Shown: positions 55,627-64,000, counted from the stretch's first letter. The stretch: 64,000 nucleotides of DNA from Nocardioides sp. CFH 31398 (GCF_022436705.1 NZ_JAKUHT010000008.1:62001-126000); one strand, 5' to 3'. Notes: generated by a model not told the origin, from the sequence alone. A program made the numbers and translations.

Positions 55627-55632
55627 TACCGT
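55627..55632 (+). promoter_or_regulatory. Candidate -10 box (TACCGT) for the leaderless alkyltransferase-like gene
   Basis: TACCGT ends 6 bases before the GTG at 55639, within the short gap after protease copy 3. Confidence 0.45.
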
Positions 55633-55638
55633 CGCCGG

Positions 55639-55953
55639 GTGGAGCGGCCCGAGGTCGAGGAGTACGTCGAGCTGGTGCTGGCGTGCGTCGAGTCCGTGCC
55701 GCCCGGGCGGGTCACGACGTACGGCGCGATCGCGTCGCACGTCGGCTGGTACGGCCCGCGCCGGGTCGGGAACGTGATGTCGGCGTGGGGCGGGGGAGTG
55801 CCGTGGTGGCGCGTGGTCCGCGCCGACGGCTCCCTGCCCCCGAGCCACGGCGCCGAGGCGCGGGCCGCCTACCTCGAGGAGGGCACCCCGCTGCGGCCGT
55901 CCGGCAGGGTCGACCTCCCCGAGGCGTTCTGGGACCCGGGCGAGGGCACCTGA
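55639..55953 (+). CDS. Alkyltransferase-like (ATL) protein, MGMT family without the acceptor cysteine
   Basis: The protein has 104 residues. It is the MGMT DNA-binding domain alone: the helix-turn-helix VPPGRVTTYGAIASHVGWYGPRRVGNVMSAWGGG is followed by VPWWRVV, where O6-alkylguanine transferases have P-C-H-R. The acceptor Cys is Trp and the next His is also Trp. Such proteins flag O6-alkylguanines for nucleotide excision repair instead of repairing them. The position near moeZ and adnAB matches Rv3204 in Mycobacterium. Confidence 0.88.
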   Translation: MERPEVEEYVELVLACVESVPPGRVTTYGAIASHVGWYGPRRVGNVMSAWGGGVPWWRVVRADGSLPPSHGAEARAAYLEEGTPLRPSGRVDLPEAFWDPGEGT

Positions 55954-55969
55954 GGCGCCGCCGGGCTGG

Positions 55970-55975
55970 GATACT
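55970..55975 (+). promoter_or_regulatory. Candidate -10 box (GATACT) for the PlsC gene
   Basis: GATACT ends 6 bases before the GTG at 55982 and 9 before the ATG at 55985. It departs from TANNNT at the first base. Confidence 0.3.
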
Positions 55976-55981
55976 GCCCGC

Positions 55982-56650
55982 GTGATGTACCAAGTGCTCC
56001 ACACCGTGGTGCCCCCCGTGGCCAAGGCCGTGTGGCGGCCGGACGTCACGGGCCTGGAGCACGTGCCCGCCACCGGCGGGGTGCTGCTGGCGAGCAACCA
56101 CCTGAGCTTCGCCGACAGCCTGGTCATCCCGATCCTGGTGCCGCGCAAGGTCGTCTTCCTGGCCAAGTCGGACTACTTCACCGGCCCGGGCCTGCGGGGC
56201 CGGATGTGGAAGGCCTGGTACGAGGGCCTCGGTGCGCTGCCGGTCGACCGGGACGACTCCCGCGCCGCGCTGGACAGCCTCGACACCGCCCTCGGCGTGC
56301 TCGCGCGGGGCGAGGCGTTCGGCATCTACCCCGAGGGCACCCGCTCGCGCGACGGCCGCCTCTACCGCGGCCGCACCGGCGTCGCGCACCTCGCGCTGAC
56401 CGCCGGCGTCCCGATCGTGCCGGTCGGGCTGCGGGGCACCGAGAGGCTCCAGCCGGTCGGTGCCCGCGTCCCACGCCTGGTGACGGTGACCGCCCGCTTC
56501 GGCGAGCCCATCCACGTCGCGGGGCAGTACGACGACGTCCCCACCGGGCGCGCCCGGCGCGAGCTCACCGACCGCGTCATGGCCGCCATCGCCGCCCTCA
56601 GCGGCCAGGAGGAGGCGGGCGTCTACAACGAGCGGCCCGCCGATGCCTGA
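55982..56650 (+). CDS. 1-acylglycerol-3-phosphate O-acyltransferase-like protein (PlsC family)
   Basis: The protein has 222 residues. NHLSFADSLV carries the catalytic H-x4-D, and YPEGTRSRDGRLYRGRTG is the substrate-binding F/Y-P-E-G-T block, followed by (I)VPVGLRGTE. It should transfer a fatty acyl group from acyl-CoA to lysophosphatidic acid or a related acceptor. Starts at GTG 55982 or ATG 55985. The end overlaps the following SDR gene by 8 bases. Confidence 0.92.
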   Translation: MMYQVLHTVVPPVAKAVWRPDVTGLEHVPATGGVLLASNHLSFADSLVIPILVPRKVVFLAKSDYFTGPGLRGRMWKAWYEGLGALPVDRDDSRAALDSLDTALGVLARGEAFGIYPEGTRSRDGRLYRGRTGVAHLALTAGVPIVPVGLRGTERLQPVGARVPRLVTVTARFGEPIHVAGQYDDVPTGRARRELTDRVMAAIAALSGQEEAGVYNERPADA

Positions 56651-57398
56651 GACGGCCCCCGGGCGCCCGCTGACGGTGGTCACCGGTGGCACCCGCGGGA
56701 TCGGCGCCGCGACCGCGCTCCGCCTCGCCGACGCCGGCCACGACCTCGTCCTGACCTTCCTCGCCGACGCCGAGGCGGCGTCCGACACCCGCGAGGCGTG
56801 CCTCGCGCGCGGCGTCGGCTGTGACGTCGTCCGGGGCGACCTCAGCCGGGCCGACGACGTCGAGGCCCTGGTCGCCTCGCTGCCCCGGCGCCCCGACCAC
56901 GTCGTCAACAACGCCGGCCTGACCGGCCCGGTCGGGCCGCTCGCCGAGGCCGACCCGGCCGTCGTGCGCCGCGTCGTCGACGTGAACCTGACCGGGGCGA
57001 TCCTCGTCGCCCGCGCGGCGGTCCGCGCCATGTCGACGGCGTACGGCGGCTCCGGCGGCGTCCTGGTCAACGTGAGCTCCGGGGCCGCGACCATCGGCTC
57101 CCCGGGCGACTACGTGCACTACGCCGCCGCCAAGGCCGGCGTCGACGCCCTGACCCTCGGCCTCGCGCAGGAGGCCGGCCCGCAGGGCGTGCGGGTCGTC
57201 GGCGTCGCCCCGGGCGCCATCCGCACCCGCATCCACGCGGACGCCGGCGACCCCGGTCGCCTCGACCGGATCGGCGACGCCGTCGCGCTGCGCCGTGCCG
57301 GGGAGCCCGAGGAGGTCGCCGACGCGATCCTGTGGCTGACCAGCGACGCCGCGTCGTACGTCACGGGCACGACGCTGCGCGTCGCGGGCGGCCGCTGA
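56643..57398 (+). CDS. Short-chain dehydrogenase/reductase (FabG-like)
   Basis: The protein has 251 residues. It has TGGTRGIGAATALRLA, NNAGLTGPVG, VNVSSGAATIGSPGDYVHYAAAKAG (Ser, Tyr and Lys of the triad) and a C-terminal SYVTGTTLRVAGG. It is a classical SDR resembling glucose-1-dehydrogenase/FabG-type enzymes; substrate unknown. It overlaps the PlsC gene, suggesting co-expression. Confidence 0.9.
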   Translation: MPETAPGRPLTVVTGGTRGIGAATALRLADAGHDLVLTFLADAEAASDTREACLARGVGCDVVRGDLSRADDVEALVASLPRRPDHVVNNAGLTGPVGPLAEADPAVVRRVVDVNLTGAILVARAAVRAMSTAYGGSGGVLVNVSSGAATIGSPGDYVHYAAAKAGVDALTLGLAQEAGPQGVRVVGVAPGAIRTRIHADAGDPGRLDRIGDAVALRRAGEPEEVADAILWLTSDAASYVTGTTLRVAGGR

Positions 57399-57405
57399 CC
57401 TGGCG

Positions 57406-57423
57406 GTATCAGGCACCTGATAC
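57406..57423. promoter_or_regulatory. Perfect 18-bp palindrome, probable MarR operator
   Basis: GTATCAGGCACCTGATAC is an 8-bp perfect inverted repeat around CA. It directly abuts a candidate -10 box (57424-57429) of a leaderless gene, so a bound dimer would occlude RNA polymerase. The operon downstream encodes a MarR protein, whose family binds such palindromes. Confidence 0.7.
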
Positions 57424-57429
57424 TACGCT
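57424..57429 (+). promoter_or_regulatory. Candidate -10 box (TACGCT) for the FAD oxidoreductase-marR operon
   Basis: TACGCT ends 7 bases before the GTG at 57437. The adjoining palindrome fills the -35/-10 spacer region. Confidence 0.5.
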
Positions 57430-57436
57430 CGGTCCC

Positions 57437-58654
57437 GTGAGGGTGGTCGTGGTCGGTGCGGGCATCGGTGGGCTGGCGCTGGCCCAGGGGCTCGTCCGGG
57501 CCGGCGTCGACGTGGTCGTCCTCGAGCGTGACGCCGCGCTGGCCGACACCGGCGGCTACCGGCTGCACCTGACGCCGCAGGCGGGTGCCGCCCTGCGTGG
57601 GCTGCTCGCCCCGGTGGCCTGGGACGCGGTCCTCGCAGCGTGCGCCGCCCCCGGGTCGTCCCGGCGGATGCACGTGGTCGACCGGCGGCTGCGCCCGGTG
57701 TTCCACGCCCCGTTCGAACCGGGCCCCGGCGGCGAACCGCACCGCATGGTCGGTCGGGTGGCGCTGCGCGTCGCCCTGGGGCGCGGGCTCGCCGACCGGG
57801 TGCGGCTCGGTGTCCGGGTGACCGGCACGTCCGCGCGCGCCGGCGGGGGAGTCGACGTCCACGTCGAGGGCGGGGCGGTCGCCGCCGACGTCGTCGTCGC
57901 CGCCGACGGCGTGGGCTCCGTCGTCGCGACGCAGCACGCGGGCCGCCCGACCTCCCGCCCGGTCGGTCTGCAGGGCCTCGCCGGGCGGGCCGAGCCCGGC
58001 CCCGACGCCCCCGGGCTCCTCGACGACGGGCCGGCGCTCGCGATCGGCCCCCGGGGGGTCGGGGCCTTCCTCACCCTCCACGCCCCGGCCGGTGAGCCCG
58101 CCGAGGTCGTCTGGGGCCTCGTGGTGAGCGACGCGGCTGCCACCCGGACCGACCTGCGGGGCCGTCCCGACCCCCGTGACGCCGCCGCCGCCCTGCTCGC
58201 GGGCTGGGACCCGTGGCTGCGAGGGCTCGTCGCGAGGACCGACCCCGTGACCCTGGGCCGCTACCTCTTCCACGCCGCCGACCCGCGGCGCACGATCGCC
58301 CCCTGGCGGGTCGACGGGGCCGCGCCGGTCGTGGGGCTGGGGGACGCCGTCCACGCCATGCCGCCCACGGGTGGGCAGTCGGCGTCGACGGCGGTCCTGG
58401 ACGCCGGCGACCTGCACGGGGTGCTGGCCGACGGCAGCGGTGAGGACCTGGCCGCCCGGCTCGACGCCGTCGGCGACGCGATCGCGAGGAGGGGGGCCGC
58501 CGCGGTCGCCGAGTCGGTGGCCCCGGCGCGGTGGATCCGGCGGACCTCGTCCCCGGCGGCCTCCCTGGCGCTCCTCGGGGCCCAACGGGCCGTGACCGGC
58601 GCCCGCGGCCTCCGCGACGCCGTCCGGGGCCCCGGTGACCCGCTCCGGCGATGA
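57437..58654 (+). CDS. FAD-dependent monooxygenase/oxidoreductase
   Basis: The protein has 405 residues. RVVVVGAGIGGLALAQGL is the FAD-binding dinucleotide loop, followed by E-R-D-A-A. VVAADGVGS and GLGDAVHAMPPTGGQSA are the D-G and G-D motifs of the UbiH/PHBH-type aromatic hydroxylase group. It probably hydroxylates a small molecule, perhaps in detoxification. GTG at 57437 has a palindrome and -10 box immediately upstream. The marR gene overlaps its end by 20 bases. Confidence 0.85.
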   Translation: MRVVVVGAGIGGLALAQGLVRAGVDVVVLERDAALADTGGYRLHLTPQAGAALRGLLAPVAWDAVLAACAAPGSSRRMHVVDRRLRPVFHAPFEPGPGGEPHRMVGRVALRVALGRGLADRVRLGVRVTGTSARAGGGVDVHVEGGAVAADVVVAADGVGSVVATQHAGRPTSRPVGLQGLAGRAEPGPDAPGLLDDGPALAIGPRGVGAFLTLHAPAGEPAEVVWGLVVSDAAATRTDLRGRPDPRDAAAALLAGWDPWLRGLVARTDPVTLGRYLFHAADPRRTIAPWRVDGAAPVVGLGDAVHAMPPTGGQSASTAVLDAGDLHGVLADGSGEDLAARLDAVGDAIARRGAAAVAESVAPARWIRRTSSPAASLALLGAQRAVTGARGLRDAVRGPGDPLRR

Positions 58655-59087
58655 CGCGGACGTCGTCCTGTGGCGGCTGGTGCAGACCGCCCACCTCGCC
58701 CGCCGACGGTTCGAGGCCGGCTTCGCCGCGGTCGGTCTCACGGGCTCGGGGTTCGGCGTCCTCGCCGCCCTCGCGGACGGTGACGACCTCACCTCGGCCG
58801 ACCTGGCCCGCGCGATCCTCGTCCGCCCCCAGTCCATGACCGCGCTCGTGCGGCTGCTGGAGGACGACGGGCTCGTGGAGCGCCCCGGTCCGGGCGGACG
58901 GGGACGCGCCACCCCGGTCCGACTCACCGACGCCGGACGCGACCGGCTCCGACAGGGGTACGCCGTGGTCGCCCGGCTCCACGACCCCGCCGTCACCGGG
59001 CTCGGCCCGGACGCCGCGGGAGAGCTCGCACGCCTGCTCGGCGTCGTCCACACCGCGCTGGACGCCGCCGTCGAGCCCGAGCCGTGA
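58635..59087 (+). CDS. MarR family transcriptional regulator
   Basis: The protein has 150 residues. A winged helix reads VLAALADGDDLTSADLARAILVRPQSMTALVRLLEDDGLVERPGPGGRGRATPVRLTDAGR. It is typical of ligand-sensing repressors of detoxification genes. Start is a GTG inside the end of the FAD gene, so it is co-transcribed with it and the following membrane-protein gene. It most likely binds the palindrome at 57406-57423 and regulates its own operon. Confidence 0.9.
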   Translation: MTRSGDDADVVLWRLVQTAHLARRRFEAGFAAVGLTGSGFGVLAALADGDDLTSADLARAILVRPQSMTALVRLLEDDGLVERPGPGGRGRATPVRLTDAGRDRLRQGYAVVARLHDPAVTGLGPDAAGELARLLGVVHTALDAAVEPEP

Positions 59088-59707
59088 GCGGACGGCGCCC
59101 CGCCTGGCTCGGCACGCTGCTGGGCGTCGCGCAGAACGTCGCCCTGCCCGTCGGCGCCTACCTGGTCCTGGTGGCCCTCGGCTGGGAACCGGTGTGGGCG
59201 CTGGCGGGCTCGGCCACGGTGAGCGTGGTCGTGCTCGGGCTCGACTGGCGGCGCACGCGTCGGCTGGACGCGCTCGGCGGGCTGGTCCTGCTGCGCTTCG
59301 CCCTGTCGCTGGCGCTGGCGTGGCTCGCCGGGGACGCGCGGGTCCTGCTGGTCAAGGACAGCGCGGTCACGGGCCTCATCGCCCTCGTCGGCCTCGTCTC
59401 GCTGACCTGGGAGCGGCCCGCGATCGCGCGCGTCCGGGCCGACCTGTCCGGCGACCCCGAGGCCTTCCACGCCGGGCTCCGGGAGCGGGACGACCTGCGC
59501 AGGCTCCACCGGCGCCTCACCCTGGTGTGGGTGGCGGGCCTGCTGGCCGAGGCCGCGGGCTCGACCACGATGGCCCTGCTGGCGCCGATCACCGTCGCCG
59601 TGGTGGTCACGAACCTCACCGGCCCGGCCGTGGTCGTCGGCCTCGTGGCCGTCACCGAGGTCGCGGCCCGGCGCACGGCCCGGCGGGCAGAGGCTCCCCG
59701 GGACTGA
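59084..59707 (+). CDS. VC0807-like membrane protein
   Basis: The protein has 207 residues with about five hydrophobic segments (NVALPVGAYLVLVALGW, ALAGSATVSVVVLGL, LDALGGLVLLRFALSLALAWL, SAVTGLIALVGLVSL, and a C-terminal pair around residues 160-195). This layout and the R-x-D-L region resemble the VC0807-type family of unknown function. GTGA overlap with marR couples it to the FAD-MarR operon, where it could export or sense the same compound. Confidence 0.75.
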   Translation: MSGRRPAWLGTLLGVAQNVALPVGAYLVLVALGWEPVWALAGSATVSVVVLGLDWRRTRRLDALGGLVLLRFALSLALAWLAGDARVLLVKDSAVTGLIALVGLVSLTWERPAIARVRADLSGDPEAFHAGLRERDDLRRLHRRLTLVWVAGLLAEAAGSTTMALLAPITVAVVVTNLTGPAVVVGLVAVTEVAARRTARRAEAPRD

Positions 59708-59736
59708 CTGTCGGTGGCCCGTGCTTGGGTGGATCC

Positions 59737-62700
59737 GTGCCCGAGGTCAGCCCCACCTACCGCCTGGTCCCGCCGGCGCCGCCCCCGCCGGCGCCGGTGC
59801 TGGACGACGCCCAGCGGGCGGTGGTGGAGCACCCCGGAGGGCCCCTGCTGGTGCTCGCCGGGCCGGGCACGGGCAAGACGACGACCATGGTCGAGGCCAT
59901 CGTCGACCGCGTCGCCGGACGCGGCAGCCGGCCCGAGGAGGTCCTCGCCCTCACCTTCTCCCGCAAGGCCGCCGACCAGCTGCGCGACCGGGTGCAGGCC
60001 CGCCTGGCGCGGACGACGTCGACCCGCACCTCCTGGACGTTCCACTCCTACGCGTTCGCCCTCGTGCGGCGCTACGCCCCCGACGACCTGTACGCCGCCG
60101 AGCCACGGCTGCTGTCGGCCCCGGAGCAGGACGTCGTCATCGCCGAGCTGCTCGCCGACCACCCCGAGTCCGTCACCTGGCCCGCCCACCTGCGCGCCGC
60201 GCTCGGCACACGCGGGTTCGTCCGTGAGGTCCAGGCCGTCCTGGCCCGCGCCCTGGAGCGCACCCTGGAGCCGGGCGACCTCGTCGACCTCGCCGAGGTG
60301 GAGCGGTCCCCGGAGCTGGCCGCCGCGGGCCGGTTCCTCGACCAGTACCTCTCGGTGCTCGCGCTGCGCAATGCGGTGGGCTACGCCGACCTCGTCGCGC
60401 GGGCCACCGCCGTCGCCGAGGAGCACCGCGACGAGATCCGCGCCGGGCTGCGCCACGTCTTCGTCGACGAGTACCAGGACACCGACCCGGCCCAGGTGGC
60501 GCTGCTGCGCGCCGTGGCGGGCGACGGGCGCGACCTCGTCGTGGTCGGCGACCCCGACCAGTCCATCTACGGCTTCCGCGGCGCCGACGTCCGCGGCATC
60601 CTCGACTTCCCCGCCGCCTTCCCGGCCGCGAACGGCGACCCCGCCGACGTGGTCGCGCTCGGCACCACCCGCCGCTTCGGCTCCCGCCTGCTCAAGGCGT
60701 CCCGCCGCGTGGTCGGCGGCATCCCGCTGACCGGGGCGATCCCCGAGCAGGCCCGCACCGTCTTCCGCCACCCGGCCCCGGCCGCCTCCGCCGCCGAGGA
60801 GCTGGGCCACGGCTCGGTCGAGGTGCTCACGTTCGACACCCCCCGGGCGGAGTCGGAGCACCTCGCCGACCTGCTGCGCCGCGCGCACCTCGAGGACGGC
60901 CTCGCCTGGTCCGACATGGCCGTCCTCGTGCGCTCCGGTCGCAGCAGCATCCCCGGCCTGCGCCGCTCGCTCGCGGCCTCCGGGGTGCCCGTCGACGTGG
61001 CCTCCGACGAGACCCCGCTCGCCGACGAGGCCCCGGTGCAGCCCTTGCTCCGGGCGCTGCGGGTGGTCGTGGCCGACGACGACGCGCACGAGGGGCCCGA
61101 CGGAGCGCGCGCGCAGGACGGCCTGGTCGACGCCGCGACCGAGCACGCCGAGGAGCTGCTGACCTCGCCGCTGGGCGGCCTCGACGCCACGGACGTCCGC
61201 GCCCTGCTGCGGGCCCTGCGCGCCCGGGACCCCCGGCTCGCCTCGGCCGGGCTGCTGCGCGCCGTCGTCCTCGACCCCGCCCTGACCGCCGACCTCCCCG
61301 GCGAGGCCGCCCGGCGGGCGCACCGGCTCGCGCGCCTCGTCGCCACCGCCCGGGAGCAGGACCGCGCCGGCGCGACGGCCGAGGAGGTGCTCTGGACGTT
61401 GTGGGACGGCGTCGACTGGGGCCGTCGGCTCCGCCGCGCCACCGAGACCGGCGGCCACGCCGCCCGGCTCGCGCACCGCGACCTCGACGCGATCTGCGCC
61501 CTGTTCGAGACCGCGGCCCGTGACCAGGAGCGCCGCGGCCGCGTCGGCGCCGCCGGGTTCCTCGAGACGCTGCGGGCCCAGCGCATCCCCGGCGACACCC
61601 TCGCCGAGCGCGGCGTCCGCGGCGGCGCGGTCCGGCTGCTCACGGCCCACCGCTCCAAGGGCCTCGAGTGGCGCCTGGTGGTCGTCGCCGGCGTGCAGGA
61701 GGAGCGGTGGCCCGACGTCCGCCGCAGGGACTCGCTGCTGGGCGCGGACCGGATCGGCGGGCCCGAGGCCGGCGGCCTGCTCCCGCCGCCCTTGCGCCGC
61801 GCGCTGCTCGCCGAGGAGCGCCGCCTCTTCTACGTCGCCGTGACCCGCGCCCGGCAGCGGCTCGTCGTCACCGCGGTGGCCTCGCCGGACGACGACGGCG
61901 ACCAGCCCTCCCGCTTCCTCGGCGAGCTCGACGTCCCGGTGGTCCACCGAGTCGGGCGTCCGCGCCGTCCGCTGTCCCTGCCCGGTCTCGTGGCGGAGCT
62001 CCGCCGCACGTGCGCGGACCCCGAGGCGCCCGAGCCCCTCCGGGCGGCGGCCGCCCGCCGGCTCGCGCGCCTGGCCTCGGCCGAGCACGCCGGCCGACCG
62101 CTGGCGGCGTCCGCGGACCCGGCGACCTGGTGGGGCCTGCGCGCCCCGAGCCGGGCCGACGTCCCGGTGCGACCCGACGACGAGCCCCTGGTCGTCTCGG
62201 CGAGCACGCTGGAGGGCCTCCTCACGTGCCCCGCGCAGTGGTTCCTGCACCGCGAGGCCGGCGGCGAGGAGGTCAGCTCCGCGAGCCAGGGGTTCGGTCA
62301 GGTCGTGCACGGCATCGCCGAGCGGTACGCCACCGCGGAGGGCGACCTCGACGTCGAGACCGACCTCATGCCCCTGGTCGACGAGGTGTGGGACCGCATG
62401 GACTTCCGCACACCCTGGTCCGCCGCCCGGGAGCGGGCCGAGGTGCAGGCCGCCCTCGAGCGCTTCGTCGCCTGGACCCGCGCCCCGGGCGCGCGCCGGG
62501 TCGTCGCGACCGAGCCGCGGCTGCGGGCCGAGGTCGAGCTGCCCGGCGGCGAGCGCATCCGCCTGCACGGGTACGCCGACCGTCTCGAGCTCGACGAGGA
62601 CGGCGCCGTGGTCGTCGTCGACCTCAAGACCGGCAAGTACCCCCCGACGAAGGCCGAGGTCGTCGTCCACCCCCAGCTGGGGCTCTACCAGCTGGCCGTC

Positions 62701-62970
62701 GAGCAGGGCGCGGTCGACGACGTCCTGGGCGAGCCCGCGCGCTCCGGCGGCGCCGAGCTCGTGCAGCTGAGGCACGGCGGCGACCTGCCCCGGGTCCAGC
62801 AGCAGCCGGCGACCCCGCCGGGGGAGGAGCCCGTCGTCCTGGGCCAGCTCGCGCGGGCCGCGGCGGCCCTGCGCGACGAGGACTTCCCGGCGCGGCCCGG
62901 CACCCACTGCGACCGCTGCGCGTTCCACGCCGTGTGCCCCGACAAGACCGCAGGGAGCGTGCTGTCGTGA
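59737..62970 (+). CDS. adnA: AdnA helicase-nuclease subunit
   Basis: The protein has 1077 residues. A UvrD-like motor has Walker A GPGTGKT from residue 42, LTFSRKAADQLRDR, VDEYQDTDPAQ, VGDPDQSIYGFRGAD, TAHRSKGLEW and VAVTRARQRL. The C-terminal PD-(D/E)xK nuclease has V-V-D-L-K (Asp962, Lys964), QLGLYQLAV and four Cys (C831, C1058, C1061, C1067; C-x2-C-x5-C) for an Fe-S cluster. AdnAB resects double-strand breaks. GTG at 59737; adnB follows with a 4-base overlap, in the mycobacterial Rv3202c-Rv3201c order. Confidence 0.93.
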   Translation: MPEVSPTYRLVPPAPPPPAPVLDDAQRAVVEHPGGPLLVLAGPGTGKTTTMVEAIVDRVAGRGSRPEEVLALTFSRKAADQLRDRVQARLARTTSTRTSWTFHSYAFALVRRYAPDDLYAAEPRLLSAPEQDVVIAELLADHPESVTWPAHLRAALGTRGFVREVQAVLARALERTLEPGDLVDLAEVERSPELAAAGRFLDQYLSVLALRNAVGYADLVARATAVAEEHRDEIRAGLRHVFVDEYQDTDPAQVALLRAVAGDGRDLVVVGDPDQSIYGFRGADVRGILDFPAAFPAANGDPADVVALGTTRRFGSRLLKASRRVVGGIPLTGAIPEQARTVFRHPAPAASAAEELGHGSVEVLTFDTPRAESEHLADLLRRAHLEDGLAWSDMAVLVRSGRSSIPGLRRSLAASGVPVDVASDETPLADEAPVQPLLRALRVVVADDDAHEGPDGARAQDGLVDAATEHAEELLTSPLGGLDATDVRALLRALRARDPRLASAGLLRAVVLDPALTADLPGEAARRAHRLARLVATAREQDRAGATAEEVLWTLWDGVDWGRRLRRATETGGHAARLAHRDLDAICALFETAARDQERRGRVGAAGFLETLRAQRIPGDTLAERGVRGGAVRLLTAHRSKGLEWRLVVVAGVQEERWPDVRRRDSLLGADRIGGPEAGGLLPPPLRRALLAEERRLFYVAVTRARQRLVVTAVASPDDDGDQPSRFLGELDVPVVHRVGRPRRPLSLPGLVAELRRTCADPEAPEPLRAAAARRLARLASAEHAGRPLAASADPATWWGLRAPSRADVPVRPDDEPLVVSASTLEGLLTCPAQWFLHREAGGEEVSSASQGFGQVVHGIAERYATAEGDLDVETDLMPLVDEVWDRMDFRTPWSAARERAEVQAALERFVAWTRAPGARRVVATEPRLRAEVELPGGERIRLHGYADRLELDEDGAVVVVDLKTGKYPPTKAEVVVHPQLGLYQLAVEQGAVDDVLGEPARSGGAELVQLRHGGDLPRVQQQPATPPGEEPVVLGQLARAAAALRDEDFPARPGTHCDRCAFHAVCPDKTAGSVLS

Positions 62971-64000
62971 CCACCCGCACCGAGGGCCCGCCGGCCACGG
63001 CCGGAGCTCCGTCCGCCGTCGCCGCGCGCCGGGTCGACACCCCCGCCGAGCTCGCGGCGCTGCTCGGGGTGGACTGGGAGTTCAGTCCGCAGCAGTTCGC
63101 CGCCGTCACCGCCCCGCTCGCCCCGGGCGTCGTGGTCGCCGGGGCCGGCTCGGGCAAGACGGCGGTCATGGCCGCCCGGGTGGTCTGGCTCGTCGCCACC
63201 GGCCGGGTGCAGCCGCACGAGGTCCTCGGGCTGACGTTCACCACGAAGGCGACCGCGGAGCTGCAGACCCGCATCCGCGGCAGCCTGCGCGCCGCCGGCC
63301 TGCTGCCCGAGCGCGGCGCCCGACCGGTGGACGCGGCCGACCTCGACGGGACCGACGAGCCGGAGGAGCCGACGGTCTCGACGTACCACGCCTACGCCGC
63401 CGCACTGCTGACCGAGCACGGCCTGCGCATCGGCCACGAGCCCGACACCCGTCTGATCGCTGACGCCAGCCGCTACCAGCTCGCCGCCCAGGCCGTGCAG
63501 GGTCACACCGCCCCCGTCGCCCAGCTGACCGACCACCCGCAGACCGTCGTGCAGAACCTGCTCGCCCTGGACGCCGAGATGAGCGAGCACCTCGTCGACC
63601 CGGCCACCGTGCGGGCCCACGACGCCCGCGAGCGGCAGCGCTTCGTGGACGGGATGGCCGCCGAGCACCGCAAGACCTACCGCGAGGTCAACGAGAAGGC
63701 GATCTCCGCGATCGACCGGCGCGCCGAGCTCCTCGACCTGGTGGCGGCGTACCGCGACCGGAAGGCGCAGCTGGGCGCCATGGACTTCTCCGACCAGATC
63801 GCGCTCGTCGCGCGGCTCGCCGACGAGCGGCCCGAGGTCGGCGCGGGCGAGCGGGAGCGCTTCCGTGTCGTGCTGCTCGACGAGTACCAGGACACCTCGG
63901 TCGCCCAGGCCCTCATGCTGAGCCGGCTGTTCTCCGGACCCGACGAGGCGTCCGGGCTCGGTCACCCCGTGACCGCGGTGGGCGACCCCCACCAGGCCAT
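62967..64000 (+). CDS. adnB: AdnB helicase-nuclease subunit, 3' truncated by the window
   Basis: Only the first ~344 residues are present. Translation from the GTG overlapping the adnA stop gives an N-terminal stretch, then WEFSPQQFAAVTAPLAPGVVVAGAGSGKTAVMAARV (Walker A near residue 60), LGLTFTTKATAELQTRIR, VSTYHAYAAALLTEHG and LLDEYQDTSVAQ near the window end. This is the UvrD-like motor of AdnB, the partner of AdnA in double-strand-break resection. The nuclease domain lies beyond the window. Confidence 0.92.
   Translation, partial: MTTRTEGPPATAGAPSAVAARRVDTPAELAALLGVDWEFSPQQFAAVTAPLAPGVVVAGAGSGKTAVMAARVVWLVATGRVQPHEVLGLTFTTKATAELQTRIRGSLRAAGLLPERGARPVDAADLDGTDEPEEPTVSTYHAYAAALLTEHGLRIGHEPDTRLIADASRYQLAAQAVQGHTAPVAQLTDHPQTVVQNLLALDAEMSEHLVDPATVRAHDARERQRFVDGMAAEHRKTYREVNEKAISAIDRRAELLDLVAAYRDRKAQLGAMDFSDQIALVARLADERPEVGAGERERFRVVLLDEYQDTSVAQALMLSRLFSGPDEASGLGHPVTAVGDPHQA

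Noticed and set aside
59158..62928. Long minus-strand open frame opposite adnA
   Set aside because: It is antisense to a full-length helicase-nuclease gene and has no domain or start signal.

Overview
This is chromosomal DNA of a very GC-rich actinomycete, most likely a member of the Nocardioidaceae or a close relative. The evidence is gene order rather than any single gene. Two blocks follow mycobacterial and actinobacterial synteny: manB-(SIS protein) ... ahcY-mtrA-mtrB-lpqB-comF-hpf-secA, and DEAD helicase-ferritin-like protein-DUF3107-TetR-moeZ ... MGMT-like protein ... adnA-adnB. GTG starts, 4-base ATGA/GTGA overlaps and many TANNNT boxes 6-8 bases before a start codon (leaderless genes) are typical of the group. 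I saw no tRNA, rRNA, CRISPR array, transposase, integrase or phage gene.

Layout. 1-6069: end of a large membrane protein (probably a glycosyltransferase), DUF5719, DUF3499, phosphomannomutase, a Trm112-like protein and a SIS-domain protein, which form a mannose/cell-envelope precursor group. 6353-20055: DUF808, then ahcY-mtrAB-lpqB (methyl cycle plus envelope two-component system and its lipoprotein), comF, hpf, an atypical response regulator, a YcaQ-like glycosylase and secA. 20087-28112: a sulfotransferase-like gene, two paralogous secreted proteins flanking Rv3235-family, LysM and uncharacterised genes, then tatB, mrp, DUF1003 and a soluble MgtE/CBS/PRC protein.

28325-39848 is the most unusual part. 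It holds three secreted nuclease/phosphodiesterase-like proteins (PLD-like, EEP fused to a degenerate PLD half, and EEP alone), two more sulfotransferase-like paralogues, a LicD-methyltransferase fusion, a coiled-coil protein, a glycosyltransferase and an OafA-type acyltransferase. It looks like an island for decorating a surface glycan and attacking extracellular nucleic acid or phosphodiesters. 39937-47506: acyl-CoA dehydrogenase, MaoC, histidine phosphatase, PHP, SDR, ParA and a ComB-like phosphatase. 47527-52504: RNA helicase, ferritin-like protein, DUF3107, TetR and MoeZ. 52639-55619: three tandem secreted chymotrypsin-like proteases. 55639-59707: an alkyltransferase-like protein, PlsC, SDR, and a FAD oxidoreductase-MarR-membrane protein operon behind a perfect palindrome. 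59737-64000: adnA and the start of adnB, which encode the double-strand-break resection helicase-nuclease.

Structures not explained by genes: three tandem arrays with the same 32-bp period, each between convergent genes (6074-6349, 23862-23983, 41316-41467), and an unusually AT-rich divergent promoter with palindromes at 23178-23287.
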